Part shown: one piece after another, positions 46,822 through 55,180 of the stretch
How positions within the stretch are numbered: the first letter of the stretch is position 1
How the letters are laid out: each line of letters begins with the position of its first letter
Translations under genes and position numbers: made by a program
Assembly (NCBI GenBank): GCA_963729445.1
Contig: CAVSNU010000005.1
Location: 806,001-870,000, forward strand
DNA: 64,000 bases
Direction of reading: 5' to 3'
DNA from: JACCZH01 sp963729445
Lineage (GTDB): Bacteria > Chloroflexota > Chloroflexia > Thermomicrobiales > CFX8
The notes under the pieces: generated by a model
Told to the model about the DNA's origin: nothing
What the model saw: the letters and a program-made list of their open reading frames with translations, nothing else
Database searches by the model: none

Positions 46822-47145
46822 AAATGTTGGCTCAGGAATACCCTGTTCGGCGCGGCGAGCGCGAGCCTCGGCCTGCTGGCGCCGCTTCTCGGCCTGTGCT
46901 CGCTTCCACTCGCGACGGCGATAGAACATGGCGCCGAACCCGATGAGGAACGCGACACCGCCACCCGGCCCGGTTGGCGAGGTCGACAGAAAGCCGTAGC
47001 CGACGATGTCGGCAGTGTAGATGATCGCCAGCGCCCCTAGCCAGGCTGCACTGAACCAGATCATCTCGTTGAACGCTTGACGGAGATTCCAGGTGCCTGA
47101 GAACGCGAGAACAAAGACGGCGAGCGGAACGATCGCTAAACCCAT
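46768..47145 (-). CDS. small membrane protein, hypothetical
   Basis: A 125-residue protein with three hydrophobic segments (about residues 2-17, 27-51 and 61-75) and a strongly basic, Arg/Ala-rich C-terminal tail (from about 76) likely to lie in the cytoplasm. I recognise no family. It overlaps the tail of the extradiol dioxygenase gene on the opposite strand, which is unusual and makes the annotated end less certain. Transcribed divergently from the 42-residue gene at 47325. Confidence 0.6.
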   Translation of the reverse strand: MGLAIVPLAVFVLAFSGTWNLRQAFNEMIWFSAAWLGALAIIYTADIVGYGFLSTSPTGPGGGVAFLIGFGAMFYRRREWKRAQAEKRRQQAEARARRAEQGIPEPTFLSNMGRAVRAARQHNRK

Positions 47146-47324
47146 TCAGATGCTCCACATATGGCCGCGAATCAGCACATCCGGCAGATTCAGCGTAAGA
47201 TAGAAACAATATGCACAGATGCCCGGTTGGCGTTGCCGTGGCACTGTGTTGCTGTGGTATCCACGGATCGCGCAAGGATACCAAGTTATCTAAATCACTA
47301 GCAGATGAGCGGAGATGAAGCAAG

Positions 47325-47453
47325 ATGGACGTAGGTTACTGGTGGCTCTTGTTCGGGATCCTCGCCGGATTGTTGCCGCTCTTCCTGATTATCAAAACCG
47401 TTCTCCACGTTTTGAACATTGATCTGGGAGCGATACGTCGTCAACGCTCGTAG
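47325..47453 (+). CDS. small single-helix membrane protein (42 residues)
   Basis: The frame encodes a 42-residue protein with one hydrophobic segment (about residues 6-31) followed by the basic ending GAIRRQRS. A GGAG/GAAG-type ribosome site lies just upstream of the ATG. The positive-inside tail and its position next to another small membrane gene support a real product. No family is recognisable. Confidence 0.5.
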   Translation: MDVGYWWLLFGILAGLLPLFLIIKTVLHVLNIDLGAIRRQRS

Positions 47454-47688
47454 TCCTGATGGTTGCTTTAGGCTCTGCTACCCGTGTGCCTCGTCAATCT
47501 CCTCGCCATCGACCTCTTCGACGCCAGGCTGGTCACGATTGCATCCCTGAATCAGAATAGTGTAAGTCGCGGATCGACTACATGGGAGCCACGGGCTGCC
47601 CATTTGATTGCTACCCTTTTATCACTCTGTTCACCCACAGACAAAGAGAGCCGCGTACGCGGAGGGTGAACAACGGGAGACCTATAAT

Positions 47689-48549
47689 ATGGCGGAACTT
47701 CACGAATTTGACGCACGTGCGAGGCTGACGTCCAGGCTGAGTGGCCCTCCGGTTGAGAGCGTCGACACTGTCGATAAGGTCTACTCCGCCCTCATTCGCG
47801 TCGTTACCCAACGTTTCCAACCTACTCTGGAGCTGCTGCGTGCCCTGAACCGTCACGAGGTGTTGCTGGCGCACAGCTGTGCAGACCGTGTCGCCTCGCT
47901 GTTCACGCTGCTTGGCGTTGACAGCGAAATCTGTGCTGACCCGGATCTCGATCTCTCCTCGAAGTCGTTGGCCGTGTTCGGCTGTTTTGGCCGGCAGACG
48001 CCGGTTTCGGGCGACCAGCTGGATGCGTTTTTCCAGCGTGGCGGTGTGCTGGTAACGAGTGACAGGGCGGTTGTCAACCTGACGCTTCCTGGTCACGGCA
48101 TCGTGATTGACGACCCCGCGCCACCAACCCGTGCCCGAATGGTTGTTTCCACTGAGATGACCGCCGGCTGGCCGGAGCTGGTGGGCGACGGTGCGGATCT
48201 TGCGGCCGCTATTCCGCTCGAAGCCGGACACATTCCGGTGGATATGTGCCTGGATGCTGAACGGCCGGCGGTGGCCCTTGCACACGATGCGTTGAGCGCC
48301 CGTCCGCTTGTTGTTGCCGCGCCGGTGCATACGGGGTGGATCGTGCACTCGGTCGCTCACTGGTATCAGCACGTGCTGGAACCTGTGACCGACCTCGAAC
48401 GGCGTCCGGTAGACGTCCCGGTGGGTCAGGCCCGCGACATGGCCTTACCCCCGGAGGCCTCCTTCGGCCTGTTTTGGGCCGCCCGGTCGATGCTCTTCAC
48501 CCTGCTGTCAGGTCTCGAGCTTGCCTTCGGCAACCAGGGCCGCGTCTGA
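47689..48549 (+). CDS. hypothetical protein, unrecognised family
   Basis: A 286-residue soluble protein. The first 60 residues are helical, with LELLRALNRHEVLLAHSCADRV near 50-70. Alternating strands follow, including a possible Rossmann-like GGVLVTSDRAVVNLTL region, ending in a helical part. No known motif is certain. The start at 47689 is chosen over the longer frame because GGGAGACCTATAAT precedes it. It sits alone after the meta-cleavage genes and before a repeat-rich gap. Confidence 0.6.
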   Translation: MAELHEFDARARLTSRLSGPPVESVDTVDKVYSALIRVVTQRFQPTLELLRALNRHEVLLAHSCADRVASLFTLLGVDSEICADPDLDLSSKSLAVFGCFGRQTPVSGDQLDAFFQRGGVLVTSDRAVVNLTLPGHGIVIDDPAPPTRARMVVSTEMTAGWPELVGDGADLAAAIPLEAGHIPVDMCLDAERPAVALAHDALSARPLVVAAPVHTGWIVHSVAHWYQHVLEPVTDLERRPVDVPVGQARDMALPPEASFGLFWAARSMLFTLLSGLELAFGNQGRV

Positions 48550-48725
48550 GCGTCAGGCCGTGACGCGTGTGACGATGTCCTGGGTCATCCGCGATCATTG
48601 ACAGCCGTCTCATCGCCTCCAAACCGAAACGCGCAGAGCGGGTACCGTCAAGATACGGTATCCGCTCTCGTTGGGGAAGTGCCCATCACTCTCGTGGAGA
48701 CGGTGGAATGAACGGCGCTTCACCG

Positions 48726-48945
48726 GTCATCCTGAGCGTTTATCAGTCATCTTGAGTACTGGACCACAGGGGAGTTGTCACGCGCCGGGGCTCCGTCTGT
48801 CGGTCGGGGGTGACACCATCATCGTGGTCGAGTACCGAGTTTGATAGTCATCCTGAGCGCCAGCGAAGGATCTCTAGTCCAACACCTCGGGTGTCAAGCA
48901 CGAGATCCTTCGCTGGCGCTCAGATGACTAATGAGCTCAGGATGA
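48726..48945. repeat. GTCATCCTGAGCG-type inverted repeats
   Basis: Copies of GTCATCCTGAGCG lie at 48726-48738 and 48847-48859, with a looser one near 48745. The second continues as a 27-bp arm (48847-48873) answered by its near-perfect inverted partner at 48903-48928, spacer 29 bp. A short reversed copy follows near 48933-48945. Similar small repeats are widespread in bacterial intergenic regions. Confidence 0.75.
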
Positions 48946-48956
48946 CCGTCACATCG

Positions 48957-48980
48957 TACGGGCGCAATTCATTGCGCCCT
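48957..48980. repeat. GGGCG-type inverted-repeat element
   Basis: GGGCGCAAT (48960-48968) faces ATTGCGCCC (48971-48979) across a 2-nt loop. The flanking GTAC is shared with the element at 25584-25615. Confidence 0.75.
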
Positions 48981-49005
48981 CTCCAACGTCTCGAGCGGCC
49001 AGGCC

Positions 49006-49025
49006 GGGCGCAATACATTACGCCC
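49006..49025. repeat. GGGCG-type inverted-repeat element
   Basis: GGGCGCAAT and ATTACGCCC arms with one mismatch, directly after the element at 48957 and of the same family. Confidence 0.65.
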
Positions 49026-49150
49026 ATACACACAGCCTTGCGAATAGCGGAACAAGTTGGACCCACGTCAACTATCGCGCCGGAACGCAGGAAACGGCGG
49101 CGTCCAATCACCGGATCAAGGTGGGCAGTTCCATGCGGTCTGCCCTCTCG

Positions 49151-50017
49151 TTACCGCGCCGATAACCGGGCGACCGAGTTGTTCAGGGAACCGATGCCTT
49201 CGATCTCGATCGTGACGTGGTCTCCCGATTGCAAGGTGAGCTCGGCTGGCGGGACGAGTCCGGTTCCGGTCATGAGCAGCGAGCCGTGTGGGAAGTCGAG
49301 CGAGGCGTAGAGGTGTGCGATGAGATCTTCGAAGGTGCGATGCATCGCGCCGGTGGAGGTCTTGCCGGACCAGATCTCCTCTCCCGCGCGTGAGATAGCG
49401 ATGGCGATGCCCAGATTCGACGCATCCTCAAGCTCTTCCGGCAACACGATCCAGGGCCCGAGTGCGCAACTGGCGTAGAACGTCTTGGCCTGTGGCAGGT
49501 AGAGCGGGTTCTCGCCCTCGATTGAGCGTGACGAGACGTCGTTACCGATCGTATAGCCTGCGATTTTGCCGCCGGAGTCGATGACGATCGTCAGCTCAGG
49601 CTCGGGTACGTCCCATGTGGAATCGTGCCGGATGCCGATCCGGTCGTTCTGTCCGACGCAGCGCCAGCCGGCCGCCTTAAAGAAAATCTCCGGTCGCGTC
49701 GCGTCATAGACCTTCTGGTACACATCCTGCTGGGTCGATTCTTCCATGCGAGCGTCGCGGCTGAGCTTGTAGGTCACGCCGGCTGCCCAGACTTCCTGGT
49801 GATCGACCGGGGCGCGCAGCTTCACCTGTTTCAACGGATAGGTTCCGACCGCGGAGCGGCGCATTTGCATGATACGGGTAAGCCGCGCGGGCCCGTCCAG
49901 CGCCAGGAGATTTGCGAGCGTGTCGGGCAGCTCGAAGACTTTCTCCTTCTCGGCGTCGACCCAGCCGAGCCGGGTCTGACCTCCGTTGGCGCCGTATTGA
50001 AAGCTACAGATTGGCAT
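49151..50017 (-). CDS. fumarylacetoacetate hydrolase-family protein
   Basis: This 288-residue FAH-fold enzyme has the substrate-side VWAAGVTYKLSRDARM, metal ligands in EPELTIVID and IGNDVSSRSIEGENPLYLPQAK, and the ending SLLMTGTGLVPPAELTLQSGDHVTIEIEG. It is longer than the HpaG-like protein at 35233 and resembles the 2-keto-3-deoxy-sugar-acid or acylpyruvate hydrolase branch. The gene lies 4 bp after the amidohydrolase gene, suggesting co-transcription. The substrate cannot be decided from sequence. Confidence 0.88.
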   Translation of the reverse strand: MPICSFQYGANGGQTRLGWVDAEKEKVFELPDTLANLLALDGPARLTRIMQMRRSAVGTYPLKQVKLRAPVDHQEVWAAGVTYKLSRDARMEESTQQDVYQKVYDATRPEIFFKAAGWRCVGQNDRIGIRHDSTWDVPEPELTIVIDSGGKIAGYTIGNDVSSRSIEGENPLYLPQAKTFYASCALGPWIVLPEELEDASNLGIAIAISRAGEEIWSGKTSTGAMHRTFEDLIAHLYASLDFPHGSLLMTGTGLVPPAELTLQSGDHVTIEIEGIGSLNNSVARLSAR

Positions 50018-50021
50018 GCGG

Positions 50022-51685
50022 TCAGACTCCCTGCTGAAGCGTATTGTGGACGATCTCGCCGCCCAGTAATGTCAGGACACTCGAAACTTCTTTCATCTCT
50101 TCGTCTGGAACAGTGAAGAGGTCGCGGTCGAGCACGGCGATGTCAGCGAGTTTACCCGGTTCAATGGTGCCCTTGATGTCGTCCTCGAATGTCACCCAGG
50201 CGGCGTCCCTCGTGTAGAGCCGCAGCGCCACCTCACGGGAGACGGCTTCGTCTGGACCGAGTTCGCGGCCATACACTGTCTTGCGGGTAACGGCGCTGTA
50301 CATACCAACGAAGGGGTTGTAGGTCGTCACTGGTGAGTCGGACCCCAGCGCGACCGGTACTCCCGCTTCGAGATATGTCTTGATCGGCATCATCGTCGCG
50401 GCGCGCTGCTCGCCGACGCTGGCGACGAAACTCTCGCCCAGATTGGTCAGGAACGGGATCGTTGCCAGTGCGGGAATGCGGTGTTCGCGCATCAGCTCCA
50501 GCGCTGTAGGCGTTGGGAAATAGCCGTGGTGGACGCGGTGACGAATGGTAGGATCCGGCCTCGCACCCTGGGCGACAGCGTATGCCTTGACCACCATCTC
50601 CTGCATCCTGTCACCACAGGTGTGGGAATCGATTGACCAGCCGCGGTCGTGGCACCACTGTATTCTGCGGGCGAGCTCTGCTTCGCTGATGATGAATTGC
50701 CCGCAGTTGTCTGGCTCACCGGCGTAAGGTTCAAACATCAACGCGGTGCGGTCACCAACGCCACCATCCGGCATGAGCTTTATCGTGTCGAGACGCAGGA
50801 GCGGGTCCCCAAAGCCGGTATACACGGCGACATCAGCGATACGGCTCTCAATGAGCGACTCGTCCGGCTCCATGCTTGACCCCCAACCGGCCAGGCACAT
50901 CGATGTGCGGACCGAGAGCTGTCCGCTGCGCCTGACGTTCTGGTAGGCGCGGATCCATTCAGGGATCAGCCCCGGTTCAGCAATCGACGTGATGCCGAGG
51001 CGGTTGTACTCGCGGCAGGCAGTGCGGATGTGCATTTCACGCTCGGCGATACTCCGCTCCGGGATGACACTCTGGATCAGCCGCTTGGCGCGGTCGCGGA
51101 AAACGCCGCTCGGCTCGCCCCGCTCGTCGCGGTCGATCCGTCCGGCGTAGAGTTGATCGGCTGGCGGATCGGGGTGTGGCGTCCGATATCGCCGGCCATC
51201 ATCGCGGCCGAGTTGGCCAGCAGCATGTTCCAGACACGGTCCAGGACGACCGGGTTGTTTGGGGCCACCTCGTCGAGATCGTGCCGATTTGGGAAGCGTT
51301 TCTCCCTGAGCAGACTCTCGTCCCATCCACGCCCGAGAATCCAGGCGCCCGGGGGCGAGGCTGCAACTCGGTCCGCGATAGCGGCCTTGATCTCCTCGAT
51401 CGACCGCGCATCGTAGAGCGAGATCTCGTTGAGGACCGTTCCGGTGCTCATCATGTGGTTGTGGGTGTCGTTGATGCCGGGGATGACTCGCCGGCCACCG
51501 AGCCGGATGATCCGGGTATTCGATCCCGCCAGCGCCTCGATGTCCGCCGGGTTCCCGACCGCCAGGATGCGACCGTCCTTGACCGCCACCGCGCCAGCTT
51601 CCGGCCTGTCGTCCGACATCGTGGTAATCTTCGCGTCTGTCAGAACCAGATCCGGCGCAAGGTCGCGCATAGAGATGTCTGCCAT
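50022..51685 (-). CDS. amidohydrolase family 3 (YtcJ-like), frameshifted by one missing base
   Basis: A metal-dependent amidohydrolase whose N-terminal part (51685 to about 51171) holds INDTHNHMMSTG with metal ligands His75 and His77. The rest lies in another frame: it carries HTCGDRMQ, RHRVHHGYF and LGSDSPVTTYNPF, then the end GKLADIAVLD. Restoring one base around 51171 (reading the CACCCC/GATCC region) joins them into about 554 residues. GAAGGAC precedes the ATG. It lies just upstream of the FAH-fold gene. Whether the shift is real or an error is open. Confidence 0.85.
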
Positions 51686-51758
51686 AGCGGTTGTCCTTCT
51701 CGTTTCATGGATTACGGTTGAATCGTCGTCCTGCCCCGTTACCTGATCGGGCTGACGG

Positions 51759-52769
51759 TTATGCGCTGTTCAACGCGGCTAACGCCCTCAACGACCGATC
51801 AACCTTGGCTGGATCTGCCCCGGCGAAGGAGAGCAGGGGTTCATCGAGACCGCAGGCGACCCATGATTCGAGCTTGCTCGCGATCTCGTCGGCTGTGCCG
51901 ACCAACGCGGTTGCATCAAGCATGGCGTCGCTGACGCCGGCCGCGGCCGCATCGTGACCATCCTTCCAGCCTTTGCGCACCGCGGCGACTTCCTCGACGT
52001 ACCCGTGGCGCTCAAGCATCTCGGCATAGAAGTGACCCATGCGACCGATATAGAAGGCAATCGGACCACGGGCACGGCGGCGCATGGCCTCTCGCTCGGA
52101 ATCGTTCTCAACCACCGCCGTGGTGATATACGGTGCGATCCTGGTGGAGCCGCTCGGCCTGTCAACAGTCTTTGACGCGTCATCGAGGAGTGTGCGCATC
52201 TGTCCGAATTTCGCTCCCGGCCAGTAGATGGGCAAGACGCCGTCTGCGATCTCACCGGACTGCTCCAGGCTCTTCGGCGTCAATGAGGCGATGTAAATCG
52301 GGATATGGGCGCGCACAGGGTTCATGCGCAGCCGGAAACCCTGGTCGAGTTGCAAGAGCTCGCCGTTGTAGTCCAGACGCTCCCCGGCGATGAGCGTGTT
52401 GATGACATCCGTGTATTCGCGTATCCGGCGCAAGGGTCGTTCGAATGGCACGCCGTGTAGCTTCTCGACGACGACTGGTCCCGACGAACCAAGCCCCAGG
52501 ATAAGCCGGCCATCGGACTGAGCGTCAACAGTCGCAGCGGCCATCGCGATGACGGTTGCAGAGCGTGAAAAGACGTTCGCGATACCTGCGCCGAGTTTGA
52601 CGCGCTCGGTGACGTGTGCCAACTGGGAGAGGGACGCGAATAGCTCGTACCCCCAGGTCTCACCGAGCCAAACTGAGTCGTAACCGAGCTCGTCGGCGAG
52701 CCGCGCGGTGTCTACCGCTTGCCGCCAGTCGCCGCCCGGTGCAACACCTCCGACCACCCCGATTCGCAT
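51759..52769 (-). CDS. LLM-class (luciferase-like) oxidoreductase, probably F420-dependent
   Basis: This 336-residue TIM-barrel flavin/F420 oxidoreductase opens RIGVVGGVAPGGDWRQAVDTARLADELGYDSVWLGE and has the LGLGSSGPVVVEKLHGVPFERPLRRIREY region typical of LLM enzymes. The branch uses coenzyme F420 in many actinobacteria and Chloroflexota relatives, but the cofactor is not proven here. Its neighbours (amidohydrolase, FAH-fold enzyme) suggest degradation of a small organic compound. Confidence 0.88.
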   Translation of the reverse strand: MRIGVVGGVAPGGDWRQAVDTARLADELGYDSVWLGETWGYELFASLSQLAHVTERVKLGAGIANVFSRSATVIAMAAATVDAQSDGRLILGLGSSGPVVVEKLHGVPFERPLRRIREYTDVINTLIAGERLDYNGELLQLDQGFRLRMNPVRAHIPIYIASLTPKSLEQSGEIADGVLPIYWPGAKFGQMRTLLDDASKTVDRPSGSTRIAPYITTAVVENDSEREAMRRRARGPIAFYIGRMGHFYAEMLERHGYVEEVAAVRKGWKDGHDAAAAGVSDAMLDATALVGTADEIASKLESWVACGLDEPLLSFAGADPAKVDRSLRALAALNSA

Positions 52770-53182
52770 GCTACCGCTCCGTTCACCACCGCCATCTCGA
52801 CGCCCGGCATCGTAGCACGACGCCTCGTCTCCGGAGCGATTGGGTCGTGTGGTCGTTGATGTACGCTAGACTGCTTGTACTCTCGAACGCGCCTACCCGA
52901 ATAACGCTGGCATGAATAGCCTCAGGGACCGGCGAACTCCTTGTGCTGTCAATCCAGAAGCAAGATGCTCTCAATCTGGTGTCACTGTGACCATTGAGGA
53001 GATTTATCGCGTCGTCAGGTACTGTCTTTAAATCACCCTGCTGGACCCGATTGTTTGGTCGAGAGAATCTCGTCAAGCGTGATATTAGGAATCTTCCACA
53101 GTCAAACCATTGGGTGACCGTTGAAGATTCCCAATGAGCGACCACTTCGTGATTCAGCAGACGCGCAGAGACACTCCGGTGG
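52770..53182. other. intergenic stretch, nothing recognised
   Basis: About 410 bp between the LLM gene and the second peptide importer. It contains a short palindromic GTCACTGTGAC but no supported gene or terminator. Confidence 0.4.
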
Positions 53183-54076
53183 TTATCGCAGTCTCGGATC
53201 GAAGGCGTCGCGGAGACCGTCGCCGAGGAAGTTCAAGCCGAGGATCGTCAGCGCGATGGCGATGCCGGGGAAGATCGTCACATGAGGAGCGCCACGCATG
53301 AGCGTACGACCGTCAGCCAGAATACTTCCCCAGCTCGACGTTGGTGGCTGGATGCCTAATCCCAGGAAGCTGAGGGACGCCTCCGCCAGGATCGCAGTCG
53401 CCATACCGAACGTGGCAATCACGATCACAGGTGCCATCACATTTGGGAGGATGTAGACCAGGATGAGGCGAAGCGATGATGCGCCAATGGCCCGTCCCGA
53501 TTCAACGAACTCACGTTCTTTGACTGAGAGCACTTCACCGCGTACCAGCCTGGCGTACTGTGCCCAACCGACGAACCCGAGCGCGATAATCACGTTCAGC
53601 AGGCTAGGACCAAGGACACCCATGATCGCAATGGCAAGTAGGATGACCGGGAAAGCCAGGAAGATATCCACGACGCGCATCAGCATCGACTCGATGAAGC
53701 CGCCAAAGAAACCGGCGATCAACCCCACGGTCAACCCGAGCGCTAACGAGATTCCGACGGCCACGCTACCAACCACCACAGACACCCGCGCCCCGTAAAC
53801 GATGCGACTAAGAAGATCCCGGCCAACCGTGTCGGTGCCCAGTAGGTGTCCCTGTGTCCCGGGCGAGGCCAGGACCGCATCGTAATAAATGGCGTCCGGA
53901 TCGTGGGGAGCGAGCAATGGCGCAAAGATCGCCACCAGGATGACCATGATGATCAAGCATCCACCGACGGTGGTCATGCGATTCCGCACCAGTCGTCGTC
54001 TGAATAGCGCGAATCCCGAGACCTGGTGTTTCATGGGGTTACGTTTGATCTCAGGAATAACGTCCGTTTTTTCCAT
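53183..54076 (-). CDS. dipeptide/oligopeptide ABC transporter permease, DppC type
   Basis: This 297-residue permease has the DppC marks FAPLLAPHDPDAIYYD and LGTDTVGRDLLSRIVYGARVS, and the EAA loop ESGRAIGASSLRLILVYILPN. The start overlaps the DppB-type stop by one base (TAATG), a tight coupling. Together with the DppB-type and binding-protein genes it is the second such set in the window, again without ATPase genes. It is clearly diverged from the 11-12 kb permease and not a recent copy. Confidence 0.93.
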   Translation of the reverse strand: MEKTDVIPEIKRNPMKHQVSGFALFRRRLVRNRMTTVGGCLIIMVILVAIFAPLLAPHDPDAIYYDAVLASPGTQGHLLGTDTVGRDLLSRIVYGARVSVVVGSVAVGISLALGLTVGLIAGFFGGFIESMLMRVVDIFLAFPVILLAIAIMGVLGPSLLNVIIALGFVGWAQYARLVRGEVLSVKEREFVESGRAIGASSLRLILVYILPNVMAPVIVIATFGMATAILAEASLSFLGLGIQPPTSSWGSILADGRTLMRGAPHVTIFPGIAIALTILGLNFLGDGLRDAFDPRLR

Positions 54077-55062
54077 TAGTCGTACCGTATCCGCGGGTCG
54101 ATAATGCCGTAAGCAATATCCACGAAGAGGTTCACCAGCACGAAAACCAGCGCCAAGACAAGCACGATTGCCTGCACCACTGGGAAGTCACGTTGATAGA
54201 TTGCCGTGATCGCCATTCTGCCAACTCCCGGCCAGGAGAAGATCGTCTCGGTAATGACTGAGCCGCCGAGCAACCCTCCAAAGTAGATTGCAGACATTGT
54301 GACTACCGGCATCATCGCATTGCGGAGTGCGTGCCGGTATATCACGATCCGCTGTGACAATCCCTTGGACCGTGCAGTACGAACATAGTCCTGACGAATG
54401 ACCTCGAGCATGGCAGAGCGTGTCAGCCGGGTCAGCAATGCCGCGATGCCGGCGCCGAGCGTGATTACCGGGAGAATGAGACGTTGAGCGGATTCCCAGA
54501 ACGGACCTGGGTCGATGTACCAGATTGACGTGAGCGCGCTCGACACAAGTGGATCTCCACGTCCGGATGCAGGCAGCCAACCGAGATGCACCGAAAAGAG
54601 AAGCATGAGCATGAGTCCTAACCAGAAGTTGGGTATTGATACCCCCAGCAGCGCCACAAACATGCTTGCGTTGTCGACCGCAGAGTACTGGCGCACTGCC
54701 GAGATCACACCCAGTGGGATTGCAATGACCAACGCAAAGACCATCGAAGCCAACGCGAGTTCGATCGTCGCCGGGAAGCGGTTGACGATGATCTCTGCTA
54801 CCGGACGGTGCTGCTGAATCGAATCGCCAAAATCTCCCATGGCGGCACTCGTCAAGAAGTCGAAGTATTGGACAAAGAACGGCCGATCCAACCCGAGCTG
54901 TTCGCGAACGATCCTTAATTGCTCATCGTTCGCCGCCTCGACTCCCAGCATCAGCGCTGCCGGGTCGCCTGGAGTGATGTGAATCAGCGAGAACACAAGA
55001 AAGGAGACACCCAGCAACACGGGGATACTGACGATGAGACGGCGCAGAATATATGCTGCCAA
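54076..55062 (-). CDS. dipeptide/oligopeptide ABC transporter permease, DppB type
   Basis: This 328-residue permease has LRRLIVSIPVLLGVSFLVFSLIHITPGDPAALM at the N-terminus and EAA loop ARSKGLSQRIVIYRHALRNAMMPV, with the classic ending AYGIIDPRIRYD. An inserted loop of about 25 residues (SGRGDPLVSSALTSIWYIDPG) relative to the shorter DppB at 11981 lies mid-protein. It is downstream of the binding-protein gene by about 118 bp. Confidence 0.93.
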   Translation of the reverse strand: MAAYILRRLIVSIPVLLGVSFLVFSLIHITPGDPAALMLGVEAANDEQLRIVREQLGLDRPFFVQYFDFLTSAAMGDFGDSIQQHRPVAEIIVNRFPATIELALASMVFALVIAIPLGVISAVRQYSAVDNASMFVALLGVSIPNFWLGLMLMLLFSVHLGWLPASGRGDPLVSSALTSIWYIDPGPFWESAQRLILPVITLGAGIAALLTRLTRSAMLEVIRQDYVRTARSKGLSQRIVIYRHALRNAMMPVVTMSAIYFGGLLGGSVITETIFSWPGVGRMAITAIYQRDFPVVQAIVLVLALVFVLVNLFVDIAYGIIDPRIRYD

Positions 55063-55180
55063 GGGACTGATTCCTCCGAATACATTGCGTCTCCAAGAGA
55101 CGCCCCTGAAGATGGTGTCCCCATCAACAAGGGCAGCTCTTGTCGCCCATCATCCTGCCGGTCAGGATGACCCTGGTACG

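Larger units (their letters stand above)
48550..49150. other. repeat-rich intergenic stretch
   Basis: About 600 bp without a gene. It is filled with two families of small inverted repeats, described separately. Nothing protein-like is seen. Confidence 0.7.
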
